Shown in pieces: positions 5,506 through 13,117 of a stretch of DNA of 20,192 bases. Position 1 is the stretch's first letter. Each line of letters opens with the position of its first letter. The stretch is from an uncultured Eubacteriales bacterium (GTDB lineage: Bacteria; Bacillota; Clostridia; Oscillospirales; Acutalibacteraceae). The notes under the pieces are model-generated. The model saw nothing but the letters and a program-made list of their open reading frames with translations. It did not search any database and was not told the origin of the DNA. The position numbers were made by a program, and so were the translations under genes. Location: NCBI GenBank assembly GCA_934445015.1, contig CAKSDJ010000027.1, positions 1-20,192 of the forward strand, given 5' to 3'.

Positions 5506-7063
5506 TATAAAATTACCATTAGATACCGATTTTTCGGATATCGCTGCTATTGTTTCCGAAAAGTTAAAAATAAATAAAAAAGATATACTGTCGGCAGAAC
5601 TTTACCGTAAGTCAGTTGACGCACGCGATAAATCAAATGTTTGTTTTTGTGTTTCGGTAATCGCCGAGATAAAAAATGAAAACAGAATTTTAAAAAGATA
5701 TAAAAATGCCGCACCGTACAGCAAAAATGAATATGTGTGGCAAAAGGTTGATTCTGATATCAGACCCGTCATAGTAGGCTTCGGACCGTCCGGTATTTTT
5801 GCGGCGCTTACATTGGCAAGGGCAGGTCTGCGCCCAATCGTTTATGAACGCGGCGCCGATGTTGATACACGCACTGCAGATGTAAAAAACTTTTTTGCAG
5901 GCGGTAAACTGAAAACAGACTCAAATGTTCAGTTCGGGGAGGGCGGCGCCGGAACTTTTTCAGACGGCAAATTGAACAGCGGCATTAAAGATGTGCGTTG
6001 CAGGACTGTCCTTGAAACTTTTTATAATTTCGGAGCTCAAAAAGATATTCTGATCGATGCAAAACCTCACATAGGAACCGACGTTTTAAAAAATGTTATT
6101 AAAAACATACGCAATGAAATAATTTCACTCGGCGGCGAGGTGCATTTCAACTCGCAATTTGACGGAGTATTTTTTAACGGCAGCCGACTTTCGGCAATAT
6201 CGATAAACGGCAATAAAACGCCCTGTAAATATCTGATTTTATGTATCGGTCATTCTGCACGCGATACATTTAAAATGCTTAATAAAAACAATATTGCAAT
6301 GGCGCAAAAGCCCTTTGCCGTAGGTGTTAGGATTGAGCATTTGCAAAGCGATATCAACAAGGCAATGTACGGCAGATTTGCAGGTCACCCGGCTTTAAAA
6401 GCGGCAGATTATAAACTTGCCGTTCACCTTAAAAACGGCAGGGGAGTCTATACATTTTGTATGTGTCCCGGCGGCGAGGTCATAAATGCTTCAAGTGAGG
6501 AGGACAAAATCGCCGTAAACGGTATGAGCAACAGCCAACGTGACGGCGTTAATGCCAATTGTGCGCTGCTTGTAAATGTAAATCCTGAAGATTTGCCGGA
6601 CAACGGAGTACTTGCCGGTTGCGAATTTCAGCAAAAAATTGAGCAGAAAGCGTATGAGATAGGCGGCGGCAGGGTGCCGGTAATAACTGTAGGAGAATTT
6701 GTGTTCGGCGTTGATAATACCGATCAAACGGTTATTCCTACCGTAAAACCCGCAACCGCAAAATCAGACTTCAGCAAAATATTTCCGGATTTTGTTACTG
6801 ATTCGCTTAAATGCGGCATAATTGAAATGGACAAAAAAATCAGGGGGTTTGCGTCAAAAAACGCTGTTCTTACAGCTCCCGAGACGCGAAGTTCATCTCC
6901 TGTAAGAATTATCCGTAATGAAAACGGCGAGTCGGTTACGTTTTCGGGTATTTATCCCTGCGGAGAGGGTGCCGGGTACGCCGGCGGAATAATGTCTGCC
7001 GCGGTTGACGGTATCAAATCCGCAGAAAAGGTAATACAGTCGATCAAATTATCTAATCAATAA
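5492..7063 (+). CDS. COG2509-type FAD-dependent dehydrogenase
   Basis: A 523-residue flavoprotein of the uncharacterised FAD-dependent dehydrogenase group (COG2509). A small N-terminal alpha/beta domain (about 1-85, with KLKINKKDILSAELYRKSVDARDK) precedes the FAD fold. The nucleotide-binding motif is VIVGFGPSGIFAAL (93-106), ending in the ribose-contacting acidic residue of YERG (118-121). QFGEGGAGTFSDGKL (147-161) and the C-terminal GIYPCGEGAGYAGGIMSAAVDG are family-typical. The substrate is unknown. The ATG at 5492 was chosen over an in-frame ATG at 5372 inside the preceding gene, because homologs start with this small domain and the 14-base overlap fits coupled translation. The ribosome binding site is poor, which also fits coupling to the upstream gene. 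Confidence 0.85.
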   Translation: MIINNIKLPLDTDFSDIAAIVSEKLKINKKDILSAELYRKSVDARDKSNVCFCVSVIAEIKNENRILKRYKNAAPYSKNEYVWQKVDSDIRPVIVGFGPSGIFAALTLARAGLRPIVYERGADVDTRTADVKNFFAGGKLKTDSNVQFGEGGAGTFSDGKLNSGIKDVRCRTVLETFYNFGAQKDILIDAKPHIGTDVLKNVIKNIRNEIISLGGEVHFNSQFDGVFFNGSRLSAISINGNKTPCKYLILCIGHSARDTFKMLNKNNIAMAQKPFAVGVRIEHLQSDINKAMYGRFAGHPALKAADYKLAVHLKNGRGVYTFCMCPGGEVINASSEEDKIAVNGMSNSQRDGVNANCALLVNVNPEDLPDNGVLAGCEFQQKIEQKAYEIGGGRVPVITVGEFVFGVDNTDQTVIPTVKPATAKSDFSKIFPDFVTDSLKCGIIEMDKKIRGFASKNAVLTAPETRSSSPVRIIRNENGESVTFSGIYPCGEGAGYAGGIMSAAVDGIKSAEKVIQSIKLSNQ

Positions 7064-7158
7064 AAAAACAGCGTAAAAATTGCATAAAAAATGCATCACT
7101 TTTTTTAATAATTTGCCAATCTGTATGAAAAAAATAAAATTTCGTTAATAAATAGACA

Positions 7159-7194
7159 AACCCACTTGAAAAATTAAAACAAATGGGTTAAAAT
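7159..7194 (+). promoter_or_regulatory. gap promoter with a palindrome in the spacer
   Basis: TTGAAA (7166-7171) and TAAAAT (7189-7194) are exactly 17 bp apart. An imperfect inverted repeat, AACCCACTTG (7159-7168) and CAAATGGGTT (7180-7189), matches at 9 of 10 positions and covers the -35 and spacer. It lies upstream of the expected start site near 7201, so it is not an RNA hairpin; it looks like an operator. Confidence 0.65.
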
Positions 7195-7226
7195 AGTAAA
7201 TAGAAAAATTTAGGAGGTTTATTCCA

Positions 7227-8258
7227 ATGGTTAAAGTTGCTATTAACGGATTCGGCCGTATAGGCCGTCTCGCATTCCGTCAGATGTTCGGTGCCGAAGG
7301 CTACGATGTAGTGGCTATCAACGATCTTACAAAGCCCTCAATGCTTGCAAATCTTCTTAAGTATGATACAGCACAGGGCGGCTACTGCGGTTATATCGGT
7401 GAAAATCTTCACACAATTTCTGCCGATGATGAGGCAGGCACCATTACAGTTGACGGCAAAACACTCAAAATTTATGCCGAAAAAGACGCAAAGGATCTTC
7501 CCTGGGGCGATCTCGGCGTAGATGTTGTTCTTGAGTGCACAGGTTTCTACTGCTCAAAGGAAAAGTCGCAGGCTCACATTGATGCCGGTGCTAAAAAAGT
7601 TGTTATTTCTGCTCCTGCAGGCAACGACCTTCCCACAATTGTTTACAGCGTTAATGAAAAAACTCTTACCGCTGACGATACAATTATTTCGGCTGCGTCG
7701 TGCACAACAAACTGCCTTGCTCCTATGGCAAAAGCATTAAACGACTATGCTGCTATCCAGAGCGGTATTATGAGCACAATTCACGCTTACACAGGCGATC
7801 AGATGATTCTTGACGGTCCTCACAGAAAGGGCGACCTTCGTCGTGCACGTGCAGGTGCCGCTAATATTGTTCCTAACAGCACAGGTGCTGCTAAGGCAAT
7901 CGGTCTTGTTATTCCCGAACTCAACGGCAAACTTATCGGTTCTGCACAGCGTGTTCCGGTTCCTACCGGTTCTACAACAATCCTTACCGCTGTTGTTAAA
8001 GGCACTGACGTAACAAAAGAGGGTATTAACGCCGCTATGAAAGCAGCCGCAAGCGAATCTTTCGGTTACAATGAAGATCCCATTGTTTCTTCTGATGTTA
8101 TCGGTATGCGTTACGGCTCACTCTTTGACGCTACTCAGACGATGGTATCAAAGGTTGCAGATGACCTTTATGAAGTACAGGTTGTTTCTTGGTATGACAA
8201 TGAAAACAGCTATACAAGCCAGATGGTTCGTACAATCAAATATTTTGCTGAAATCTGA
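7227..8258 (+). CDS. gap: Glyceraldehyde-3-phosphate dehydrogenase, type I
   Basis: A 343-residue glycolytic enzyme converting glyceraldehyde 3-phosphate, NAD and phosphate to 1,3-bisphosphoglycerate in the cytosol. The Rossmann motif INGFGRIGR (7-15) starts the NAD domain, and Asp33 in AINDL suggests NAD rather than NADP preference. The catalytic motif is SAASCTTNCLAP (155-166) with nucleophile Cys159; the partner His186 is in STIHAYTGDQ. RRARAGAANIVPNSTGAAKA and SWYDNENSYT near the C-terminus are conserved. A strong TAGGAGG site (7211-7217) lies nine bases before the ATG. It is transcribed alone from a near-consensus promoter to a strong terminator, so it is not in a cggR-pgk-tpi type operon here. 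Confidence 0.97.
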   Translation: MVKVAINGFGRIGRLAFRQMFGAEGYDVVAINDLTKPSMLANLLKYDTAQGGYCGYIGENLHTISADDEAGTITVDGKTLKIYAEKDAKDLPWGDLGVDVVLECTGFYCSKEKSQAHIDAGAKKVVISAPAGNDLPTIVYSVNEKTLTADDTIISAASCTTNCLAPMAKALNDYAAIQSGIMSTIHAYTGDQMILDGPHRKGDLRRARAGAANIVPNSTGAAKAIGLVIPELNGKLIGSAQRVPVPTGSTTILTAVVKGTDVTKEGINAAMKAAASESFGYNEDPIVSSDVIGMRYGSLFDATQTMVSKVADDLYEVQVVSWYDNENSYTSQMVRTIKYFAEI

Positions 8259-8292
8259 TTTTTGATTAAGCAAAGTTTTTTGCAAAAAATTT

Positions 8293-8327
8293 CGACAGAA
8301 TCGTGTTTTACGGTTCTGTCGTTTTTT
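8293..8327 (+). terminator. Rho-independent terminator after gap
   Basis: An 11-bp stem with one G-T pair (8293-8303 with 8311-8321) and a 7-nt loop, followed by six Ts. Confidence 0.9.
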
Positions 8328-8355
8328 AATTTGTATTTAAGATAACAAATCAACA

Positions 8356-8385
8356 TTGACAACCTGTTAAGCGGTTGTTTATAAT
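8356..8385 (+). promoter_or_regulatory. Consensus SigA promoter for the bceRS-like genes
   Basis: TTGACA (8356-8361) and TATAAT (8380-8385) are both perfect, with an 18-bp spacer. A perfect inverted repeat ACAACC-N8-GGTTGT (8359-8378) fills the spacer and touches the -35. A promoter this strong with a palindrome there suggests repression or autoregulation. Confidence 0.75.
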
Positions 8386-8417
8386 AAATATATATTTTTT
8401 TCGGAGGAACCCATTTT

Positions 8418-9092
8418 ATGTACCGATTACTTATTGTTGAGGACGACGGCGGTATAGCACAGGCAATTAAAACTCAGGCTGAAATGTGGCGGATAGACAC
8501 TTATATAACTACTGATTTTCGCAACATTATGTCGGAATTTTCTAAAGTTGACCCCCACATAGTGCTGCTTGATATTTCGTTGCCGTTTTTTAACGGTTAT
8601 CATTGGTGCAGTGAGATTCGAAAAGTATCAAAAGTACCCGTTATATTTATTTCATCCGCATCCGATAATATGAATATGATTATGGCAATGAATTTGGGGG
8701 CGGACGACTTTATAGCAAAACCGTTTGACCAAAGTCTGTTAATGGCAAAATTGCAGGCTATGCTTCGCAGAACCTATGATTTTTCGGCAAACGTGCCCAT
8801 TTTTGAACACCGCGGAGCACTTTTGAATACGGGTGATAATACATTAACATATAATGATGAAAAAATCCCCCTTTCTAAAAATGAGTATCGCATTTTACAT
8901 ATATTATTGGAAAACAAGGGCAGGGTTGTAAGTCGTGAAAAACTAATGGAATCTATGTGGGAAACTGACAGTTTTGTTGATGAAAATACGCTTACCGTAA
9001 ATGTGGGTAGATTGCGTAAACGCTTGGATTCCGCAGGGCTTAATGATTTTATTACGACAAAATTCGGCGTTGGTTATATTATTGAGGATTGA
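8418..9092 (+). CDS. bceR: Bce-type response regulator (OmpR family)
   Basis: A 224-residue two-component regulator. The receiver domain (1-118) has the acidic pocket Glu8/Asp9/Asp10, the phosphoacceptor Asp52 (LLDISLP), Ser79/Ser80 and Lys101 (AKPFD). A winged-helix OmpR/PhoB DNA-binding domain follows (about 130-224), with NEYRILHILLENKGRVVSREKLMESMW and VGRLRKRLD. It sits directly before a short two-helix histidine kinase and an ABC ATPase/permease pair. That is the standard layout of BceRSAB-like modules, which sense and resist peptide antibiotics such as bacitracin. GGAGG lies ten bases before the ATG. The symbol is by module similarity; the actual inducing compound is unknown. Confidence 0.85.
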   Translation: MYRLLIVEDDGGIAQAIKTQAEMWRIDTYITTDFRNIMSEFSKVDPHIVLLDISLPFFNGYHWCSEIRKVSKVPVIFISSASDNMNMIMAMNLGADDFIAKPFDQSLLMAKLQAMLRRTYDFSANVPIFEHRGALLNTGDNTLTYNDEKIPLSKNEYRILHILLENKGRVVSREKLMESMWETDSFVDENTLTVNVGRLRKRLDSAGLNDFITTKFGVGYIIED

Positions 9093-9099
9093 GATATTT

Positions 9100-10089
9100 A
9101 TGAGTTTGTTTTTTAAATATATTAAGGGTCATCGTAAAATTTTAATGTTTGGCATACTATTCTTTTTAATTTTTACCGTAAGTTTTTTGCTCTATCATTT
9201 ACCGGTTGCGGCGGTTATATACCCTGCGCTTTTGTGTTTTGTTACAGCAGCAGTTGTTGCTTTTTTTGACTTCATAAAAATTAAAAAAGAGCATGAGTCC
9301 GTTTTGAAAATCAATTTCTCTACCGATCCGACATCTTTAAAATTACCTGAAGTATCCGAAATCAAAGATGAGGATTATCAGTGCGTAATAAATCGTTTAT
9401 GTGATGAATATACCACGTACCGCACCGAAACAGACCAAAAATACTTTGATATGATAAACTATTATACAGTGTGGGCTCACCAGATAAAAACGCCGATAGC
9501 CTCTATGCGTTTGCGCTTACAAAATGAGGATTCACACCTTACCAGAACACTTCTTAATGATTTATATCGCATTGAACAGTATGTCGAAATGGTACTTACA
9601 TTTTTGCGGCTTGATTCCGACAGTACGGATTATATATTTAAAGAATATGATTTGGATAAAATTATAAAAGCATCGGTCAAAAAATTTTCGAATGAGTTTA
9701 TAGACCGTAAATTAAGTCTGATATATGAACCGCTCAATACTACCGCGATCACCGATGAAAAATGGCTTGCGTTTGTTATAGAACAGGTGTTGTCAAACGC
9801 GTTAAAATATACGCCAAACGGCAGTATCACAATAAAAATGCAAGCTCCCAAAACCCTGCAAATTATTGATACGGGTATGGGAATTGCACCTGAGGACTTA
9901 CCGCGCATATTTGAAAACGGATATACCGGTTATAACGGCAGATTAGACACCAAGTCAAGCGGCATAGGACTTTATTTGTGCAGACGTATATGCGATGAAT
10001 TAGGTCACAAAATTTCAGCCTGGTCCGAGGTGGGTGTCGGAACCGTGATAAGTATTGACCTTTCACAAATAAAACTTGAAGTTGAATGA
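9100..10089 (+). CDS. bceS: Bce-type intramembrane-sensing histidine kinase
   Basis: A 329-residue sensor kinase. Two closely spaced transmembrane helices (about 12-32 and 36-58) leave almost no extracellular loop, the hallmark of intramembrane-sensing kinases. These take their signal from the partner ABC transporter rather than binding ligand. The dimerisation/phosphoacceptor segment has His127 in WAHQIKTPIASMRL. The ATPase domain has its N box at EQVLSNALKYTPNG and G boxes DTGMGIAPEDLPRIFENGYTG and SSGIGLYLCRR. The ATG at 9100 was chosen because longer in-frame starts (from 9001) lie inside bceR, and MSLFFKYIKGHRK is a typical family start. It begins seven bases after the bceR stop, so both genes are one transcript. 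Confidence 0.88.
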   Translation: MSLFFKYIKGHRKILMFGILFFLIFTVSFLLYHLPVAAVIYPALLCFVTAAVVAFFDFIKIKKEHESVLKINFSTDPTSLKLPEVSEIKDEDYQCVINRLCDEYTTYRTETDQKYFDMINYYTVWAHQIKTPIASMRLRLQNEDSHLTRTLLNDLYRIEQYVEMVLTFLRLDSDSTDYIFKEYDLDKIIKASVKKFSNEFIDRKLSLIYEPLNTTAITDEKWLAFVIEQVLSNALKYTPNGSITIKMQAPKTLQIIDTGMGIAPEDLPRIFENGYTGYNGRLDTKSSGIGLYLCRRICDELGHKISAWSEVGVGTVISIDLSQIKLEVE

Positions 10090-10094
10090 ATTTC

Positions 10095-10108
10095 TTACAA
10101 TATTGTTA
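10095..10108. promoter_or_regulatory. Probable Bce-type regulator binding site
   Basis: TTACA-ATAT-TGTTA is a near-palindrome matching the consensus I recall for Bce-type response regulators (TnACA-N4-TGTAA) at all but one defined position. It lies just after bceS and about 55 bp before the bceAB -10, where such activator sites are found. Confidence 0.6.
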
Positions 10109-10113
10109 GTTTT

Positions 10114-10169
10114 AAAGGGATATTTGTTAGCCTTATCTATGGCTTTTGCATTTATCCCTTTGCTATAAT
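10114..10169 (+). promoter_or_regulatory. bceAB promoter region with a nested palindrome
   Basis: TATAAT (10164-10169) is preceded by TGC, giving a perfect extended -10, but there is no recognisable -35 at 17 bp (GGCTTT), as expected for an activated promoter. Just upstream, AAAGGGATA (10114-10122) and TATCCCTTT (10153-10161) form a perfect 9-bp inverted repeat, and AGCC/GGCT (10129-10132, 10141-10144) nests inside it. As RNA from bceRS it could act as a weak terminator or processing hairpin; as DNA it could be a second operator. Confidence 0.6.
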
Positions 10170-10202
10170 GATAACAGAAATCGTAAGGAGGATTTTTGTT
10201 AT

Positions 10203-10964
10203 ATGAGTATTTTAAAAGTAAGTGCTTTGCAAAAAATTTATACTACCCGTTTCGGCGGAAACAGGGTAGAAGCACTAAAGAGTGTGTCATTCGGTGTGGA
10301 TGAAGGCGAGTATGTTGCAATTATGGGTGAGTCCGGTTCGGGTAAAACCACGTTGCTTAACATATTGGCAGCATTGGACCGACCGACATCCGGTTCTGTC
10401 ATTCTGGACGGAAAGGACCTTTCAAAAATCAAAGAATCACAAATGGCAACATTTCGCAGAGATTATTTGGGGTTTGTGTTTCAGGAGTTCAACCTGCTTG
10501 ACACTTTTACTTTAGAGGATAATATTTATCTGCCTCTTGTTCTGGCAGGAAAAAATTATAAAGAAATGCACGAACGGATCATACCGATTGCAAATCAGCT
10601 CGGCATAAGCGATCTTTTGAAAAAATATCCTTATGAAGTATCGGGAGGCCAAAAACAGCGTGCGGCGGTAGCGCGTGCTCTAATTACAAATCCGAAACTT
10701 ATTTTGGCTGATGAACCTACCGGAGCACTTGATTCTAAAGCAACCGATGAGTTATTGGGCTTTTTCGAGCAGATAAATAAAACCGGTCAGACAATTTTAA
10801 TGGTAACACACTCGGTAAAAGCGGCAAGCCATGCAAATAGGGTGTTGTTCATTAAAGACGGCGAGGTCTTTCATCAGATATATCGCGGCGAACATACAGA
10901 CGAGCAATTATATCAGCTTATTTCCGATACCCTTACTATGCTGGCAACAGGAGGGGATAAGTAA
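10203..10964 (+). CDS. bceA: Bce-type ABC transporter ATP-binding protein
   Basis: A 253-residue ABC ATPase of the MacB/LolD-like group. It has Walker A GESGSGKT (42-49), Q-loop FVFQEFNLLD (91-100, Gln94), signature VSGGQKQR (146-153), Walker B LILADEPTGALD (166-177) and H-loop His203. It powers the BceB-like permease encoded next, which frees cell-wall precursor targets from peptide antibiotics. The ATG at 10203 follows AAGGAGG (10185-10191) at 11 bases. An in-frame ATG at 10146 was rejected because it lies upstream of the -10 box. The stop codon overlaps the next start by one base (TAATG), so the pair is translationally coupled. Confidence 0.92.
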   Translation: MSILKVSALQKIYTTRFGGNRVEALKSVSFGVDEGEYVAIMGESGSGKTTLLNILAALDRPTSGSVILDGKDLSKIKESQMATFRRDYLGFVFQEFNLLDTFTLEDNIYLPLVLAGKNYKEMHERIIPIANQLGISDLLKKYPYEVSGGQKQRAAVARALITNPKLILADEPTGALDSKATDELLGFFEQINKTGQTILMVTHSVKAASHANRVLFIKDGEVFHQIYRGEHTDEQLYQLISDTLTMLATGGDK

Positions 10965-13024
10965 TGAACATCGGGTTTTATCCTAAACTTGCCTGGGACG
11001 GCATCCGCAAGAATAAACGTCTGTATTTGCCGTACATACTTACCTGCTCCGGAATGATTTTAATGTTTTACATTATTCATTATCTTGCCGCTATGCCAAC
11101 GCTTAAAGAAATGCCTGCAGGGTCAAGCACAACGCAAATATTAGGTCTCGGTGTGTGGGTAGTGGCATTTTTTGCCTTGATTTTTTTAATTTATACAAAT
11201 TCGTTTTTAATGCGCAGACGTCAAAAAGAATTCGGACTTTACAATATACTCGGTATGGGTAAATCAAATATACGTGTTTTACTGTTGTGTGAAACTGTAA
11301 TTATTTTTGTTTTGTCATTGGTAATAGGTCTTTTGGGCGGAGTGCTTCTGTCAAAATTGGCAGAACTCTGTTTGGTCGCGGTTATTGATGGCAAGGTCAC
11401 ATACACTCTTAGTATAAATTTTGAGGCGTTGCTTGATGCCGTTTTATTTTTTGCTTTAACATTTGCGGTCATTTTTATAAAGGGTCTTATAACGCTTAAC
11501 AAATACAACGCAGCGTCACTGCTGAAAAGCGAAAATGTTGGTGAAAAACCGCCGAAAGCTAATTATGTTTTAGGTCTTATAGGTATTGTTGTTTTAGTGG
11601 GTGCATACTATATTGCATTTACAATAAAAAGTCCGCTCAGCGCACTTTCACTGTTTTTTGTTGCGGTTTTAATGGTAATTGCTGCAACGTATCTGATATT
11701 CATTTCAGGTTCTGTTATGCTTTGCAAACTGCTGCAAAAAAACAAACGTTATTATTACAAAAAAAATCATTTTGTTTCGGTTTCATCAATGGTTTACCGT
11801 ATGAAACGCAACGGCGCGGGTCTCGCTTCAATTTGTATACTTTGTACTATGGTACTTGTTATGATGATGGGCGCCGGCAGCCTGTTTTTCGGTAAAGAGG
11901 ATTCTTTAAAAACGCGCTATCCTTATGATTTTACCGTTAATGTTGATTATTGTAACGATGGCGGCGATAAGAAATACAGCAAGGAAAAAGAGGATTTTAT
12001 CCTTAATGAGGTAGATGCCGTATTAAAAAAGAATAATGCCGGCATTAAAGCTTCTGAAAGATATTTATTCACAAGTGTTACGGGATTGCTTTATGACGGA
12101 ACATTGGCTTTGGACCCGTATAAGGTCAATGCTGTCAATGCAAAAACGCTCAACTATGTAACACAGATTTTTACCGTTCCGCTTGATGATTATAACAGAT
12201 GTATGGGTGCAAATGAGGAACTCGCCGAGAACGAGGTGCTTATTTACTGCATGCGAAGGACTTATAATGACCCGGTTATAGATTTAGGCGACGGAACCGT
12301 CTTAAATGTTAAAAAACATATTGACAGCATTATGGGTAACGGCGACGCTGCATTGAATATGATTCCGTCCGTATTTATAGTGACCCCGGATATAGAAAAA
12401 TGTATCGAAAGTTTTAACAAACAACTTTCAGCTTTATCTGAAGACTATTTTTGCCGCCCTAAACTTATGTACAGTTTTGATACCGGTCTGCCGTCAGACA
12501 AACAAATAAGTTTAAACTCCGATATACGTGAGCATTTACGTGAACTGGACATATCGGGCGAGGGTGGATTTTACACATCAAGCGTAGAGTGCAGAGAGGC
12601 TGAACGCAACGATTTTTACGGCACGTACGGCGGAATTTTCTATCTCGGCATAATACTGTCAATAGTATTTCTTGCTGCAACAGTTCTGATTATTTATTAC
12701 AAACAAATATCAGAGGGCTATGAGGACGAATCCCGTTTTGAAATTATGCGTAAAGTAGGAATGACATCTGCAGATATTAAAAAAAGTATAAATTCTCAGA
12801 TGTTAACCGTTTTCTTTCTTCCTATTATTACTGCGGCATTCCACATCGGATTTGCTTTTCCTATGGTTCAGAAGCTGCTGGCATTGTTTAATCTTCGAAA
12901 TACACTTCTGTCGCTTATTGTAACTTCTGCGGCATTTGTGATTTTCGGTGTGTTTTATGCCATTGTTTATCGCATTACCTCAAATGCTTATTATTCTATT
13001 GTAAGCGGTAAAAACGATTTATAA
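10964..13024 (+). CDS. bceB: Bce-type ABC transporter permease
   Basis: A 686-residue membrane protein with the ten-helix BceB plan. Hydrophobic segments lie near 22-43, 62-80, 105-128, 155-178, 200-220, 226-252 and 285-310. A large extracellular domain (about 311-555) follows, then three C-terminal helices (about 556-580, 610-640 and 648-675). FtsX-type coupling segments are visible: RRQKEFGLYNILGMGKSNI after the second helix and ESRFEIMRKVGMTSADI after the eighth. The big extracellular domain between helices 7 and 8 defines specificity in BceB proteins and is the most variable part, so the antibiotic cannot be predicted. It works with BceA and signals to the BceS-like kinase in the membrane. 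The gene is followed at once by a strong terminator. Confidence 0.9.
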   Translation: MNIGFYPKLAWDGIRKNKRLYLPYILTCSGMILMFYIIHYLAAMPTLKEMPAGSSTTQILGLGVWVVAFFALIFLIYTNSFLMRRRQKEFGLYNILGMGKSNIRVLLLCETVIIFVLSLVIGLLGGVLLSKLAELCLVAVIDGKVTYTLSINFEALLDAVLFFALTFAVIFIKGLITLNKYNAASLLKSENVGEKPPKANYVLGLIGIVVLVGAYYIAFTIKSPLSALSLFFVAVLMVIAATYLIFISGSVMLCKLLQKNKRYYYKKNHFVSVSSMVYRMKRNGAGLASICILCTMVLVMMMGAGSLFFGKEDSLKTRYPYDFTVNVDYCNDGGDKKYSKEKEDFILNEVDAVLKKNNAGIKASERYLFTSVTGLLYDGTLALDPYKVNAVNAKTLNYVTQIFTVPLDDYNRCMGANEELAENEVLIYCMRRTYNDPVIDLGDGTVLNVKKHIDSIMGNGDAALNMIPSVFIVTPDIEKCIESFNKQLSALSEDYFCRPKLMYSFDTGLPSDKQISLNSDIREHLRELDISGEGGFYTSSVECREAERNDFYGTYGGIFYLGIILSIVFLAATVLIIYYKQISEGYEDESRFEIMRKVGMTSADIKKSINSQMLTVFFLPIITAAFHIGFAFPMVQKLLALFNLRNTLLSLIVTSAAFVIFGVFYAIVYRITSNAYYSIVSGKNDL

Positions 13025-13037
13025 TTATAGAAATAAA

Positions 13038-13078
13038 AAAACAGGAACCTATGGCATTATGTTTTAGGTTCCTGTTTT
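13038..13078. terminator. Bidirectional terminator between bceB and upp
   Basis: A perfect 13-bp stem (13038-13050 with 13066-13078) and a 15-nt loop, flanked by an A-rich tract on the left and T-rich sequence on the right. It can stop bceB transcription on + and upp transcription on -. Confidence 0.9.
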
Positions 13079-13117
13079 ATTCTGTTATTTGTCTAACCGT
13101 TTAGAGTGTATTTATAA

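Noticed and set aside
7081..7106. TGCAT/ATGCA hairpin followed by Ts after the COG2509-type gene
   Set aside because: Only 5 bp of mostly AT stem in an AT-rich gap; too weak to call a terminator, although some termination before gap is likely.
8357..8369. TGACA-N3-TGTTA in the bceRS promoter as a second Bce-type regulator site
   Set aside because: The half-sites fit but the spacing is 3 instead of 4, and the left half is simply the -35 box.
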